DNA of 7,989 nucleotides from an uncultured Desulfovibrio sp. (GTDB lineage: Bacteria; Desulfobacterota; Desulfovibrionia; Desulfovibrionales; Desulfovibrionaceae): the NCBI GenBank assembly GCA_900553145.1, contig USCL01000183.1:1-7989 (forward strand), written 5' to 3'. Below are positions 1 through 5,992 of this stretch, one piece after another. The position numbers and the translations under genes were made by a program. Under the pieces are notes generated by a model. It ran no database searches and was not told the DNA's origin. It worked only from the letters and a program-made list of their open reading frames with translations. Within the stretch, counting starts at the first letter, position 1, and every line of letters begins with the position of its first letter.

Positions 1-2
1 AA

Positions 3-374
3 GGACTAGCCGAGTCCCTTGTGTCTGTTATTTGCCGGGCTGCCCAACAGGAAGCGGCGCGCAGGCCCGACCTTGTGGCGCGGGGCAAGACGCCGAAGAT
101 GCTGGCCGGGTGGCTGTCCGGGCGGCGATGGGAGGATGTGGCGGACGCACCGCCCCCGCTTGTGCCGGTTGCGGCCCGTGGCCCCCTGCTTGGCGATCCC
201 GTCATCGACGTGCCGACGCAGGCGCAGCGCGAGGAAGGCTGGAGGGCGGGGTTGTCGTTCATGGAGAAGTGGCGGCATGGCGTGAGGCCGGACAATCAGG
301 CCGGACAGTTTGACCGCCGGAAGCCGCTGCCCATTCCGGCGAATTTCAGGAGCGTCCTGCAACGGGCGCTGTAG
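3..374 (+). CDS. Probable phage replication protein, C-terminal part (5' end outside window)
   Basis: The reading frame is open from the left edge to a TAG at 372-374, so this is the C-terminal part (about 123 residues) of a longer protein. A GTG at 21 could serve as a start, but no ribosome site precedes it, so a gene running in from the left is more likely. The visible part holds an Arg/Lys-rich stretch followed by KMLAGWLSGRRWEDV. That wording resembles the C-terminal tails of phage helix-turn-helix replication initiators and O-like proteins, which often end with a conserved W-L-x-x-x-R-W-E-D segment. This is recognition by memory of the family, and no catalytic motif is visible. The next gene starts 11 bases after the stop, so it belongs to the same operon. 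It could instead be an unrelated phage protein with a similar tail. Confidence 0.55.
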   Translation, partial: GLAESLVSVICRAAQQEAARRPDLVARGKTPKMLAGWLSGRRWEDVADAPPPLVPVAARGPLLGDPVIDVPTQAQREEGWRAGLSFMEKWRHGVRPDNQAGQFDRRKPLPIPANFRSVLQRAL

Positions 375-385
375 GAGAACGACGC

Positions 386-829
386 ATGACATGGAGCGTT
401 TCCAGCGAACCGGCCCCCGTCCGGCGCGCACCGGCGAAGCGGGCCCCGTGCCCTCCCGAGTCGGAAGAGCAGAAAGCCCTTTTCGATTGGTGGAAGCGAA
501 CGCCGTATGCCCGGCACTTCGTCATGTATCACATCCCCAACGGCGGGCGCCGGGACAAGAGAACCGGGGCCCGGTTGAAGGCCGAGGGCGTGGTGGCGGG
601 CGTCCCCGACGTGTTCCTTGCCTCGCCCCGGCAGGGATTCCACGGCCTGTACATCGAGATGAAACGGCAACGCGGGGGGACGGTTCAGGATAAGCAGAAG
701 GAGCTGATCACAGCACTCCGTCAGGCCGGGTATCGCGTCGAGGTCTGCAAGGGCTGGTGGGAGGCGCGGGAAGTCGTCGAAAACTATCTGACCGGGGCAT
801 TGCCCCAAGCAAGCGGAGGCAGAGCATGA
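386..829 (+). CDS. VRR-NUC domain nuclease (PD-(D/E)XK type)
   Basis: This 147-residue protein matches the stand-alone phage VRR-NUC nuclease family, whose members cut branched or structured DNA and are common near phage replication and packaging genes. Features seen: a helix with ESEEQKALFDWW at 26-36, HIPNGG at 49-54, GVVAGVPDVFL at 68-78 with the presumed metal ligand D75, then E91-M-K93 supplying the E-x-K of the nuclease core, and Q101/Q104 in the helix after it. The length is usual for the free-standing form. The start is supported by AGGAGA at 373-378, seven bases upstream of the ATG. The stop TGA (827-829) overlaps the next ATG (826-828), indicating translational coupling. The role in this phage (recombination, branch clearing before packaging, or host DNA breakdown) is inference. 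Confidence 0.85.
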   Translation: MTWSVSSEPAPVRRAPAKRAPCPPESEEQKALFDWWKRTPYARHFVMYHIPNGGRRDKRTGARLKAEGVVAGVPDVFLASPRQGFHGLYIEMKRQRGGTVQDKQKELITALRQAGYRVEVCKGWWEAREVVENYLTGALPQASGGRA

Positions 830-1116
830 GGGAACGGGTAGCCGATGTGATCGTCCCTATTACCGGCGGCAGGCTTGATATGCTGGCGAAGGCCACGGCG
901 ACGCTGCACAGGGCGGTTGAGGTGCAGGCATACGTCTGGGGCGTGGGCCGGAACCGGATAGCGATATTCGGTCCCCTCCGGCGCACGGTGGGCGGCGTCG
1001 GGATGCTGGTGTACAGGCTCAAGCGGCTGAAGGTGGAGAAGGGCATCAATCTGGACGACCGGAAGGCCGAGGGGAAGGACGTTTGGGACTGCCCGGCTCC
1101 GGTGGTTGATATGTGA
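826..1116 (+). CDS. Hypothetical phage protein, 96 residues
   Basis: The family was not recognised. The start at 826 is chosen because GGAGG lies at 814-818, seven bases upstream, and because the ATG overlaps the preceding stop as ATGA. The frame is open further upstream to 757, but that part overlaps the nuclease gene and has no ribosome site. The protein is basic in its middle (RLKRLKVEK around residues 63-71) and has an alternating hydrophobic N-terminal half that could form beta strands. No membrane segment, signal peptide, cysteine cluster or catalytic motif is visible. It sits between a nuclease gene and a nucleotide pyrophosphohydrolase gene, and its stop TGA (1114-1116) overlaps the next ATG. 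A nucleic-acid-related role is only a guess from context. Confidence 0.7.
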   Translation: MRERVADVIVPITGGRLDMLAKATATLHRAVEVQAYVWGVGRNRIAIFGPLRRTVGGVGMLVYRLKRLKVEKGINLDDRKAEGKDVWDCPAPVVDM

Positions 1117-1445
1117 TGAACGTGCCGGAATGGATGTATGTGGGGGATATTGTGAACCAGCTTGAAATGGAACTGATCATCGGGAACGGAAGCGCGGCTG
1201 CGGGGCACAGGCTCATCGAGGACATTGCCCGGCGCGTATCGGAAGCGCGGCGAAAGCATCCCGTCTTTGCGGAGGGCAAGTACCACGCGCTCGGCGTTAT
1301 TGGCGAGGAGTATCAGGAGGTCGTGCAGGCCGTGGAAAAGGAGACTCCCGACCGCGTGTATCAGGAACTTCTCGACCTGATCACCACGTCCATCCGCGCG
1401 GCGAATGGAGAGCATGAGGTGGGGCATGGCCCGGCTGACGTCTGA
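1116..1445 (+). CDS. MazG-like all-alpha NTP pyrophosphohydrolase
   Basis: This 109-residue protein is probably a nucleotide pyrophosphohydrolase that converts NTPs or dNTPs to monophosphates and pyrophosphate. The defining motif is visible: E64-E65-Y-Q-E68 (EExxE), then E84-L-L-D87 (ExxD) 15 residues later, the Mg-binding signature of the all-alpha NTP-PPase superfamily. It is preceded by ARRKHPVFAEGKYHALGVI (44-62), wording common in small phage members. The ATG at 1116 overlaps the previous stop as TGATG. A GTG at 1113 is in frame but less likely. The ribosome site is weak (GGTGG at 1101-1105), consistent with translational coupling. Phage versions may clean up modified or host nucleotides or lower alarmone signals; the actual substrate cannot be read from sequence. 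The last 40 bases overlap the start region of the next gene. Confidence 0.75.
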   Translation: MNVPEWMYVGDIVNQLEMELIIGNGSAAAGHRLIEDIARRVSEARRKHPVFAEGKYHALGVIGEEYQEVVQAVEKETPDRVYQELLDLITTSIRAANGEHEVGHGPADV

Positions 1446-1956
1446 GCAGTGGGAGCAGGCCCGCGCGGAATATGAAGTCCGGGGCGTGTCGCTTGGGGAG
1501 GTCGCCAGACGTTTCGGGGTATCACAGCAGGCCGCATCGAAGCGCGCCCGGAAAGAGGGTTGGAAGCAAGGAAAAAGTTGTGGGGTTGTCGAGAAAAAGG
1601 TCAGTGCGATTAGGGCGCTATACGAAGTTGAGCAAGAAAGTTGTGACCTGCCCACAACTTTTCGCGCCACGATCGACGATGTGGTGCGCGAACGTCTTGA
1701 AGCCGACCATCTCTTTGCCCAATTCGACAAGGCCCTCATACTCAAGGCCCATGCCGTACTCTCCAAGGTCGAACTCCCCGAGGAGTGGGAAACCATGACC
1801 CGTGGCCGCCGGAACCTCGCCCCACAGCAGGAGCGGGGAACCACGGTCAACGTCAGCCAGCAGGCCAGCGCGCAGGCGGCAGCCGTGGCCACATCAATTC
1901 CCGCCCCTGATTCCGCGCTGCGGGAGGCCCTGCGCGGCTCATATGAGGCGGATTGA
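1426..1956 (+). CDS. Helix-turn-helix protein, probable small terminase subunit
   Basis: This 176-residue protein starts with a clear helix-turn-helix at about residues 22-47 (LGEVARRFGVSQQAASKRA followed by KEGW), the form used by phage small terminase subunits and by simple site-specific DNA-binding proteins. A middle region of charged helices (about 75-115) and a low-complexity Ala/Gln-rich stretch near 140-160 follow. It lies directly upstream of the large terminase with overlapping stop and start (TGATG at 1954-1958), the classic small-then-large packaging order. Role as small terminase (recognition of the packaging site and stimulation of the ATPase) is inferred from this position and the helix-turn-helix. 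Start choice: ATGs at 1405, 1414 and 1426 are all in frame. 1426 is preferred because GAGGTG at 1416-1421 precedes it and the domain begins just after it. Another candidate for a packaging DNA-binding protein is at 4064. Confidence 0.7.
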   Translation: MARLTSEQWEQARAEYEVRGVSLGEVARRFGVSQQAASKRARKEGWKQGKSCGVVEKKVSAIRALYEVEQESCDLPTTFRATIDDVVRERLEADHLFAQFDKALILKAHAVLSKVELPEEWETMTRGRRNLAPQQERGTTVNVSQQASAQAAAVATSIPAPDSALREALRGSYEAD

Positions 1957-3413
1957 TGGGTTTGCTCTCCCGCTGCACTCCAGCCCACCTTGCCGCCATC
2001 CGTGACGCCTGCGAGCGGGACTTCCTCGCGTTCGTCGCGCTCATGTTCCGGGCACGGACGGGCATGACCTTCCGGGTCAACCGGCATCACGAGCAAATCG
2101 CGGACGCGCTCATGTCCGTGTATCGGGGGGACGTGCGAAACCTGCTCATCAACACGCCGCCGGGGAGTTCCAAAACCGAGCTGGCGGTCATTGCATTTAT
2201 GGCGTGGTGCTTTGCCCGTGACCCGCACTGTCGGTTTCTCCATCTTTCATACTCTGACGATCTTGCTTCACTCAACAGCACGTCAGCCCGTGAGATACTG
2301 GAAACGGAGGCTTTTCAGCAGCTTTGGCCGCTGGCGTTCCGGCGCGACACCAAGGCCAAGAAACGGTGGAGCATCGAGGCCGGAGGCCGGACGGCGGGCG
2401 GTGTCTACGCCACGTCCACCGGCGGGCAGGTGACGGGCTTTCGCGCCGGGTTCATGGAGCAGGGTTTTTCCGGCGCCATCATCATCGACGACCCCATCAA
2501 GCCGGAGGATGCGTGGAGCCAGTCCAAGCGCGAGACGGCGAACCGGAGGCTGACGAACACCGTCCGGTCGCGCCGGGCTACGGACGACACCCCGGTCATC
2601 ATGATCATGCAGCGTGTCCATGAGGACGACCCTTCGGCACTGGCATTGTCCGGGCGTCTGGGGTTGGACTTTGAGCAACTCGTTATTGAGGCCGTGCCGG
2701 GAGAAGGGACGGGTAACGCGCGGAGCTATTGGCCGGATAAGGAATCTCTGGAAGGGTTGCTTGCCTTGCGTGATTCGGACCCATACACATTCAGCTCGCA
2801 GTACCAACAGCAACCTACGCCGCCCGGCGGGGCAATGATCAAGCTCGATTGGATACATTACTTCGGGGTCAAGCCAGCAGGCATCACGAGTATTGGTATT
2901 TTCACTGACACGGCTCAGAAAACAGGCCAGCACAACGACTATACCGTGTTCATCCTAGCGGGGTGCGATGGGCAAAATGTCTATATCCTCGATCTGGTCC
3001 GTGATCGTCTTGAGGCCCCTGACCTCATCAGCGCGGCGAAGGCCTTCTACGAGCGTCACCGCCCGAACCGCATCACCAATCCCGTGCGCTTCGCCGGGTT
3101 CTTTGTCGAGGACAAGGTATCCGGCACGGGGCTTATCCAGACATTGCGCCGGGAAACGAGTATCCCCGTCATTCCGCTACAGCGCGATAAGGATAAGGTA
3201 TCCCGCGTCAATGATGTCCTTCCGTACATCCGGGCAGGTCGCCTTTGGGTACCTGAAAAGGCACTGTGGTTGCAGGCATATCTTGGCGAATTGGCATCGT
3301 TCAGCCCTGTGGGGACCCATCTTCATGACGATCAGGTCGATCCGACCTGTGACGCCCTTTCCGAACTGCTATCCCCCGGAGGGAACCTCATCACCGGGGC
3401 CGACTGGAGCTGA
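1956..3413 (+). CDS. terL: Phage terminase large subunit (packaging ATPase-nuclease)
   Basis: This 485-residue protein is the motor that pumps DNA into the prohead and cuts the concatemer. ATPase half: Walker A-like TPPGSSKT at 67-74, Walker B AIIIDDP at 174-180 with the acidic pair D178/D179, and the coupling-type motif VIMIMQR at 214-220. The segment SSQYQQQPTPPGG (280-292) marks the linker seen in Terminase_6-type proteins. Nuclease half (RNase H fold): D318 in FTDTA, E385/D386 in FVEDK, and HDDQVD at 457-462 give the expected acidic residues. The length is complete for the family. The start is the ATG at 1956, overlapping the upstream stop, with GAGG at 1945-1948 seven bases upstream. The TTG at 1953 is in frame but unnecessary. 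A long minus-strand frame overlapping its 5' part is a GC-rich shadow. Confidence 0.96.
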   Translation: MGLLSRCTPAHLAAIRDACERDFLAFVALMFRARTGMTFRVNRHHEQIADALMSVYRGDVRNLLINTPPGSSKTELAVIAFMAWCFARDPHCRFLHLSYSDDLASLNSTSAREILETEAFQQLWPLAFRRDTKAKKRWSIEAGGRTAGGVYATSTGGQVTGFRAGFMEQGFSGAIIIDDPIKPEDAWSQSKRETANRRLTNTVRSRRATDDTPVIMIMQRVHEDDPSALALSGRLGLDFEQLVIEAVPGEGTGNARSYWPDKESLEGLLALRDSDPYTFSSQYQQQPTPPGGAMIKLDWIHYFGVKPAGITSIGIFTDTAQKTGQHNDYTVFILAGCDGQNVYILDLVRDRLEAPDLISAAKAFYERHRPNRITNPVRFAGFFVEDKVSGTGLIQTLRRETSIPVIPLQRDKDKVSRVNDVLPYIRAGRLWVPEKALWLQAYLGELASFSPVGTHLHDDQVDPTCDALSELLSPGGNLITGADWS

Positions 3414-3414
3414 C

Positions 3415-4062
3415 ATGCCGTACATCCGTACACTGCGCGACGCCATGACGCAGGAAACCTTCTTTCTGGAAAACCGTACAGGACGGCAGTTCTCGCGCAT
3501 CGTTGCCGCGTTGGCATGGCCTCACGGCATCGCGCAGGGATGCGTCATCGTGCTCGGGGAGATACGCGGACGGCCCGCCGTGCTGAACGTTCACAACCAT
3601 GTCCATGTGCTCAACGAGTATCGCTCCGGCGATGTGGCCGACCTCGTGGACATGGCGGTCAGGCTCTACGAGGACTGGTCGGTGTCGTGCGTCATTACGC
3701 CGGGGGACGACAGGCGTGTGGTGTTTCTTGATGCCATCAACGACGACCTGCGCCGGGAACGCCGCCGGAGGATACGGATCACCGATCCGCAGGCATGGAA
3801 CGGGAGTGGGGAGCGGGTGCTTCCTTTCTACTTGGGCATCCTTCAGCAGCGGATAGTGGGGGAGAAGACGCTGTTTTTCGGGACGGACTGCACGGCGGCG
3901 TCCGAGACGCAGCGGCTTGGGATCGGGGACGTGGACAGGCGGATGACGGATTACCCCGGAGCCGCGGCGCTTCTGTGGGCCGTGGCCGAGATGGATTTGA
4001 ACCGGCGGCGCGGGGAAGCGAGGGAACACCTTGGCCCGGCGGACAGGCTCGGAGGGTACTGA
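3415..4062 (+). CDS. Unknown phage protein following the large terminase, 215 residues
   Basis: The family could not be named. The start is the ATG at 3415, directly after the terminase stop (TGA 3411-3413), with GGAG at 3406-3409 five bases upstream. The frame is open far upstream, but only as a shadow of the terminase. The pattern suggests a mixed alpha/beta fold: strands around VIVLGEI (44-50), AVLNVHNHVHVL (55-66), a helix DVADLVDMAVRLYEDW (73-88), a strand SCVITPGDD (91-99), and a late helix after RRMTDYPGAAALLWAVAEMD (185-204). That order resembles the nuclease half of the terminase upstream, with E49, D189 and others in possible acidic positions, but typical catalytic clusters are not complete. 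It ends in a charged Arg/Glu tail. Tight coupling to terL suggests a role in packaging; this is inference. Confidence 0.8.
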   Translation: MPYIRTLRDAMTQETFFLENRTGRQFSRIVAALAWPHGIAQGCVIVLGEIRGRPAVLNVHNHVHVLNEYRSGDVADLVDMAVRLYEDWSVSCVITPGDDRRVVFLDAINDDLRRERRRRIRITDPQAWNGSGERVLPFYLGILQQRIVGEKTLFFGTDCTAASETQRLGIGDVDRRMTDYPGAAALLWAVAEMDLNRRRGEAREHLGPADRLGGY

Positions 4063-4063
4063 G

Positions 4064-4315
4064 ATGGCGGAACGGGAGGTAATGGTCGTCTACGCGCCGA
4101 GGATTTTGCGGAGCCTAGCGGAGATCAAGGAAGCCTTCGGGGTGGGCGAGAGGCAGATCAAGCTATGGGTGCGGCAGGGGGCACCCATAGCCGTGGAAGG
4201 TGAGGGGAGCAAGGTGCGGTACAGCGCGGAGGCGGTTAGGTTGCAGGTGTGGAGGGAGGGAAATGATCAAAAGGGAATATCCTCTTTCAATGAAGGAATA
4301 AATGTTGCTCGATAA
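4064..4315 (+). CDS. Small DNA-binding protein (Nu1/MerR-like winged helix) with a junction-derived tail
   Basis: This 83-residue protein starts at 4064, one base after the preceding stop, with GGAGG at 4051-4055 eight bases upstream. Residues 16-38 (SLAEIKEAFGVGERQIKLW) form a helix-turn-helix and are followed by RQGAPIAVEGEGSKVRYSAEAV, the wing-like arrangement seen in MerR/excisionase and Nu1-type packaging proteins. Its DNA target is unknown. A packaging or regulatory role is plausible because it ends the terminase operon. The last 17 or so residues (NDQKGISSFNEG and onward) are encoded in DNA that suddenly becomes A+T-rich at about 4262. This suggests that the original C-terminus was replaced when the accessory block joined here. 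The final 49 bases overlap, on the opposite strand, the 3' end of the gene at 4267-4860. Confidence 0.7.
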   Translation: MAEREVMVVYAPRILRSLAEIKEAFGVGERQIKLWVRQGAPIAVEGEGSKVRYSAEAVRLQVWREGNDQKGISSFNEGINVAR

Positions 4316-4860
4316 ATGTTGCCTTCCGAGCCAATAATGAGCTCAGGAGAAAATAAAAAATATAATGTATGTAATTCTTTCGAGCGATTATCGTTGTATT
4401 TTACTGAGATAGAAAACGTATTTTTAACGCCATCAGAAAAATCTTTATCCATATTTTTATAAACTACAAGGTTTGCTATAATGGTAAGTATTATTTTTAG
4501 TGAATATGGGATATGTATTTCATATCCATCTTTATCTGGAAGTATATATGAATATGATTGATAGTTATTAATATTATATTTTGTATTTTCAAAATGTGAT
4601 TTTCTGTATAAATATAGTTCATTACTATTATACACTAAACGCATATCACAATTTTCTTTTTCTAGTTGATTTTGTATCGTTTTTATAGCTTTTGGATTTA
4701 TTTTAAAGCATATAGTTATATTTATCGCTGGACCATTACCTAAGTTATACAATTTGCAGTTTTGATTTGAAGAATCATATATTATTGTATTTGGATTTAA
4801 TTTATGATGTATTACGGATTTACCAGAGAAATAAACCTTTGAAAACCATAGAGATGGCAT
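4267..4860 (-). CDS. Unknown A+T-rich accessory protein, probable extracytoplasmic part of a split membrane protein
   Basis: This 197-residue frame lies in strongly A+T-rich DNA unlike the phage genes beside it, with many Asn, Ile, Lys and Tyr residues. The family was not recognised. The text suggests beta-rich soluble structure (VYFSGKSVIHHKLNPNTIIY near 9-28, NGPAINITICFKI near 42-54) and one hydrophobic stretch IPYSLKIILTIIANLVVY at about 116-133. The ATG at 4858-4860 has no ribosome-binding site: the bases before it read ACTGATATCTCACAC. A well-translated 43-residue membrane-segment frame lies just upstream (4871-5002) in the neighbouring frame. Removing one A from the A7 run at 4879-4885 would fuse the two into a continuous 244-residue protein. 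It is therefore best regarded as the main part of a gene broken or regulated by a frameshift. The 3' end converges with and overlaps the gene at 4064-4315. Confidence 0.6.
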   Translation of the reverse strand: MPSLWFSKVYFSGKSVIHHKLNPNTIIYDSSNQNCKLYNLGNGPAINITICFKINPKAIKTIQNQLEKENCDMRLVYNSNELYLYRKSHFENTKYNINNYQSYSYILPDKDGYEIHIPYSLKIILTIIANLVVYKNMDKDFSDGVKNTFSISVKYNDNRSKELHTLYFLFSPELIIGSEGNIYRATFIPSLKEDIPF

Positions 4861-4870
4861 GTGTGAGATA

Positions 4871-5002
4871 TCAGTTTGTTTTTTTCATTTCTAAAATATT
4901 AAATATTATTCCAAAAGATAAAATCATTGTCACAATTGTTGAAATAACATCTATAACTATCTTATTTCTCGATAAGAATTTTTTAAAAAAATTCTTTTGC
5001 AT
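4871..5002 (-). CDS. Short membrane-anchor ORF (43 residues), likely N-terminus of the split accessory protein
   Basis: The ATG at 5002-5000 (minus strand) is preceded by a perfect AGGAGG (plus-strand CCTCCT, 5011-5016) eight bases upstream, the best ribosome site in the accessory block. The product begins with a basic stretch (KKFLSRNK, 7-14) followed by one hydrophobic segment, IVIDVISTIVTMILSFGIIF at 15-34. This pattern fits an inward-facing N-terminus and a single membrane anchor. The frame ends at TGA 4873-4871, just beyond a run of seven A (4885-4879). It could be a genuine small membrane protein, but more likely it is the anchor of the 197-residue frame that continues after a one-base shift. 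A second homopolymer pair (T7 then A6) occurs near its own codons 4-8. Confidence 0.6.
   Translation of the reverse strand: MQKNFFKKFLSRNKIVIDVISTIVTMILSFGIIFNILEMKKTN
4879..4885 (-). other. A7 homopolymer at the frame break
   Basis: On the minus strand the bases read ATG, seven A, then CAAACTGA. In the frame opened by the strong ribosome site this gives Met-Lys-Lys-Thr-Asn-stop. With one A fewer it gives Met-Lys-Lys-Gln-Thr-Asp and runs on through the 197-residue frame without interruption. A run of this length can be a sequencing error, a mutation hotspot, a phase-variable tract, or a site for polymerase slippage. Confidence 0.7.
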
Positions 5003-5010
5003 TACTTAAT

Positions 5011-5016
5011 CCTCCT
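5011..5016 (-). promoter_or_regulatory. Strong Shine-Dalgarno for the membrane-anchor ORF
   Basis: Plus-strand CCTCCT is AGGAGG on the minus strand, eight bases before the ATG at 5002. This decides the start of the accessory gene and argues against the ATG at 4860 as the natural start. The leader from here to the terminator at 5063-5085 is A+T-rich and includes TATAGT (minus strand, plus 5051-5056), a possible -10 box, but no convincing -35 box was found at the right distance. Confidence 0.7.
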
Positions 5017-5060
5017 GATTTATTTACTTATAAAAACTGTTGCAATGAAATACTATAAAA

Positions 5061-5087
5061 AGGCCCCCGGCTGCAAACCGGGGGCTT
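5061..5087 (-). terminator. Rho-independent terminator of the minus-strand accessory genes
   Basis: GCCCCCGG (5063-5070) pairs perfectly with CCGGGGGC (5078-5085) around a seven-base loop CTGCAAA. On the minus strand the stem is followed by CTTTTTATAG, a clear U tract, and it sits directly after the TAA (5093-5091) of the small minus-strand ORF. On the plus strand the tail is only TTCCTTTA, so termination in that direction would be weaker. It insulates the left A+T-rich gene from transcripts of the genes to its right. Confidence 0.85.
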
Positions 5088-5090
5088 CCT

Positions 5091-5302
5091 TTACCGAGCG
5101 CTCATGGCGCGGGCGTATTCCAGCAGGAGCATTGCCGGGTTCTTCTCGTCCGGCAGCCTGTCGTCAAGGAAGTGCAGGGCGACGGTCATGCGCTCGGTGA
5201 AGTACCGTTCCCACTGTGCGCCGACGCGGGTGCCGGAGAAGGGGGGGCGGGGGCTTGCTTGTAGACGCGGCTTTCCAGCGCGGTGAAGACGGGGATACTC
5301 AT
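5091..5302 (-). pseudogene. Small GC-rich ORF broken by a frameshift in a C7 run
   Basis: Minus-strand translation from the ATG at 5302-5300 gives MSIPVFTALESRVYKQAPAP and then shifts out of frame at a run of seven C (plus G7 at 5241-5247). With one extra C the frame continues through RVGAQWERYFTERM and LLLEYARAMSAR to the TAA at 5093-5091, giving exactly 70 residues. The second half is coherent protein text (amphipathic helices, LHFLDDRLPDEKN) and its stop abuts a terminator, so a real gene once filled this span or still does. No strong ribosome site precedes the ATG. The family was not recognised. Base composition matches the phage core rather than the A+T-rich genes on either side. Either the gene is decayed or the homopolymer length is misread. 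Confidence 0.55.
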
Positions 5303-5338
5303 GACGGCTTCGTCAAAGCGCGGGAGTGAAAGTCAAGG

Positions 5339-5992
5339 CTATCTATTCTGTTCCTCTAAGTTCAACTTTTTAAGAAGCAGAAAAATATCCGCGCGGTCCA
5401 TCGCGCTACAGGCTCCATACTCCCGCAAGCGTTTACGGAGACATTCCCCTATGGGAGAATTTTCGAGAGCCATAGCGGCTGCACGGGGAGATAAATCGAC
5501 AAGCTCTTTAAATTCTGCCAAAATTTCTTCCCCAATAAGAGCATTGGGACTTAAAAGCACAACGTTTTGTTTTTTTTGATTATCGACTATTGTTACAGCC
5601 GTGTTAATGTTTTTTTCTGTATTTTTGGCAGGTTGCTCACGGTCATTAACAGAATCTCTAGATATAAAAGACTTACAATAATGGCAATATGAGCTCGACT
5701 TGAGAATATCCCTTCCACATTCAGGACATTTGATAGCCTGTTCTGGTGGAATATAGAAAATATCTTGTGATGATTTTGTGTTAATAGGTTGTTCGGTTGG
5801 CTTATTTTCTTTTTTTCCTAGTCCTTTCCATGTCTTAATGACACACCATACACAGACACCCACGAAGATTGCCATAGGAATGGCCCCACCTCCATGTTTC
5901 CATCCCATTGGTATATCAATAAAAAGAGATTTCAAAACATGGAGGATGATCACAACGACTACACAGGCTAGAACCCTTCCCACTCCTGACAT
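5339..5992 (-). CDS. Membrane protein with zinc ribbon, unknown accessory function
   Basis: This 217-residue protein has two hydrophobic segments, at about 6-24 (VLACVVVVIILHVL) and 36-54 (AIPMAIFVGVCVWCVI). A polar linker follows, then a four-cysteine zinc ribbon with C89-P-E-C92 and C103-H-Y-C106, and a helical C-terminal region (LIGEEILAEFKELVDLSP and onward). The ribbon and C-terminal region are probably cytoplasmic, by the positive-inside rule applied to KTWKGLGKK at 53-61. The start is supported by AGGAG (plus-strand CTCCT, 5998-6002), five bases upstream. DNA is A+T-rich compared with the phage core, most of all in the middle of the gene, and the gene points against the phage operon. 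These are signs of an imported moron. No known family was recognised. Membrane-anchored zinc-ribbon proteins in prophages can act in exclusion or host change, but nothing in the sequence proves this. An A8 run (minus strand, plus 5570-5577) lies within the frame. Confidence 0.85.
   Translation of the reverse strand: MSGVGRVLACVVVVIILHVLKSLFIDIPMGWKHGGGAIPMAIFVGVCVWCVIKTWKGLGKKENKPTEQPINTKSSQDIFYIPPEQAIKCPECGRDILKSSSYCHYCKSFISRDSVNDREQPAKNTEKNINTAVTIVDNQKKQNVVLLSPNALIGEEILAEFKELVDLSPRAAAMALENSPIGECLRKRLREYGACSAMDRADIFLLLKKLNLEEQNR

Noticed and set aside
708..2243. Long minus-strand open frame of 511 codons
   Set aside because: It lies opposite five well-supported genes with clear motifs and ribosome sites. 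Its Arg/Pro/Ser-rich text is typical of an antisense shadow in GC-rich DNA.
2283..2933. Minus-strand frame of 216 codons inside terL
   Set aside because: It is a shadow of the intact large terminase, with no ribosome site or recognisable motif.
2968..3414. Upstream extension of the frame that ends at 4062
   Set aside because: It runs through the terminase nuclease domain in another frame, and a good ribosome site and ATG at 3415 follow the terminase stop.
3391..4029. Minus-strand frame of 212 codons opposite the unknown 215-residue gene
   Set aside because: Its His/Pro/Arg-rich text looks like antisense. The plus-strand gene has a ribosome site and correct spacing from terL.
4767..5009. Plus-strand frame of 80 codons in the A+T-rich segment
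   Set aside because: No ribosome site was found, and it is opposite the better supported minus-strand frames with the AGGAGG at 5011-5016.
5104..5579. Plus-strand frames across the small GC-rich ORF and the zinc-ribbon gene 3' end
   Set aside because: Their text is Ser/Arg-rich shadow, while the minus strand reads as coherent protein and ends at a terminator.
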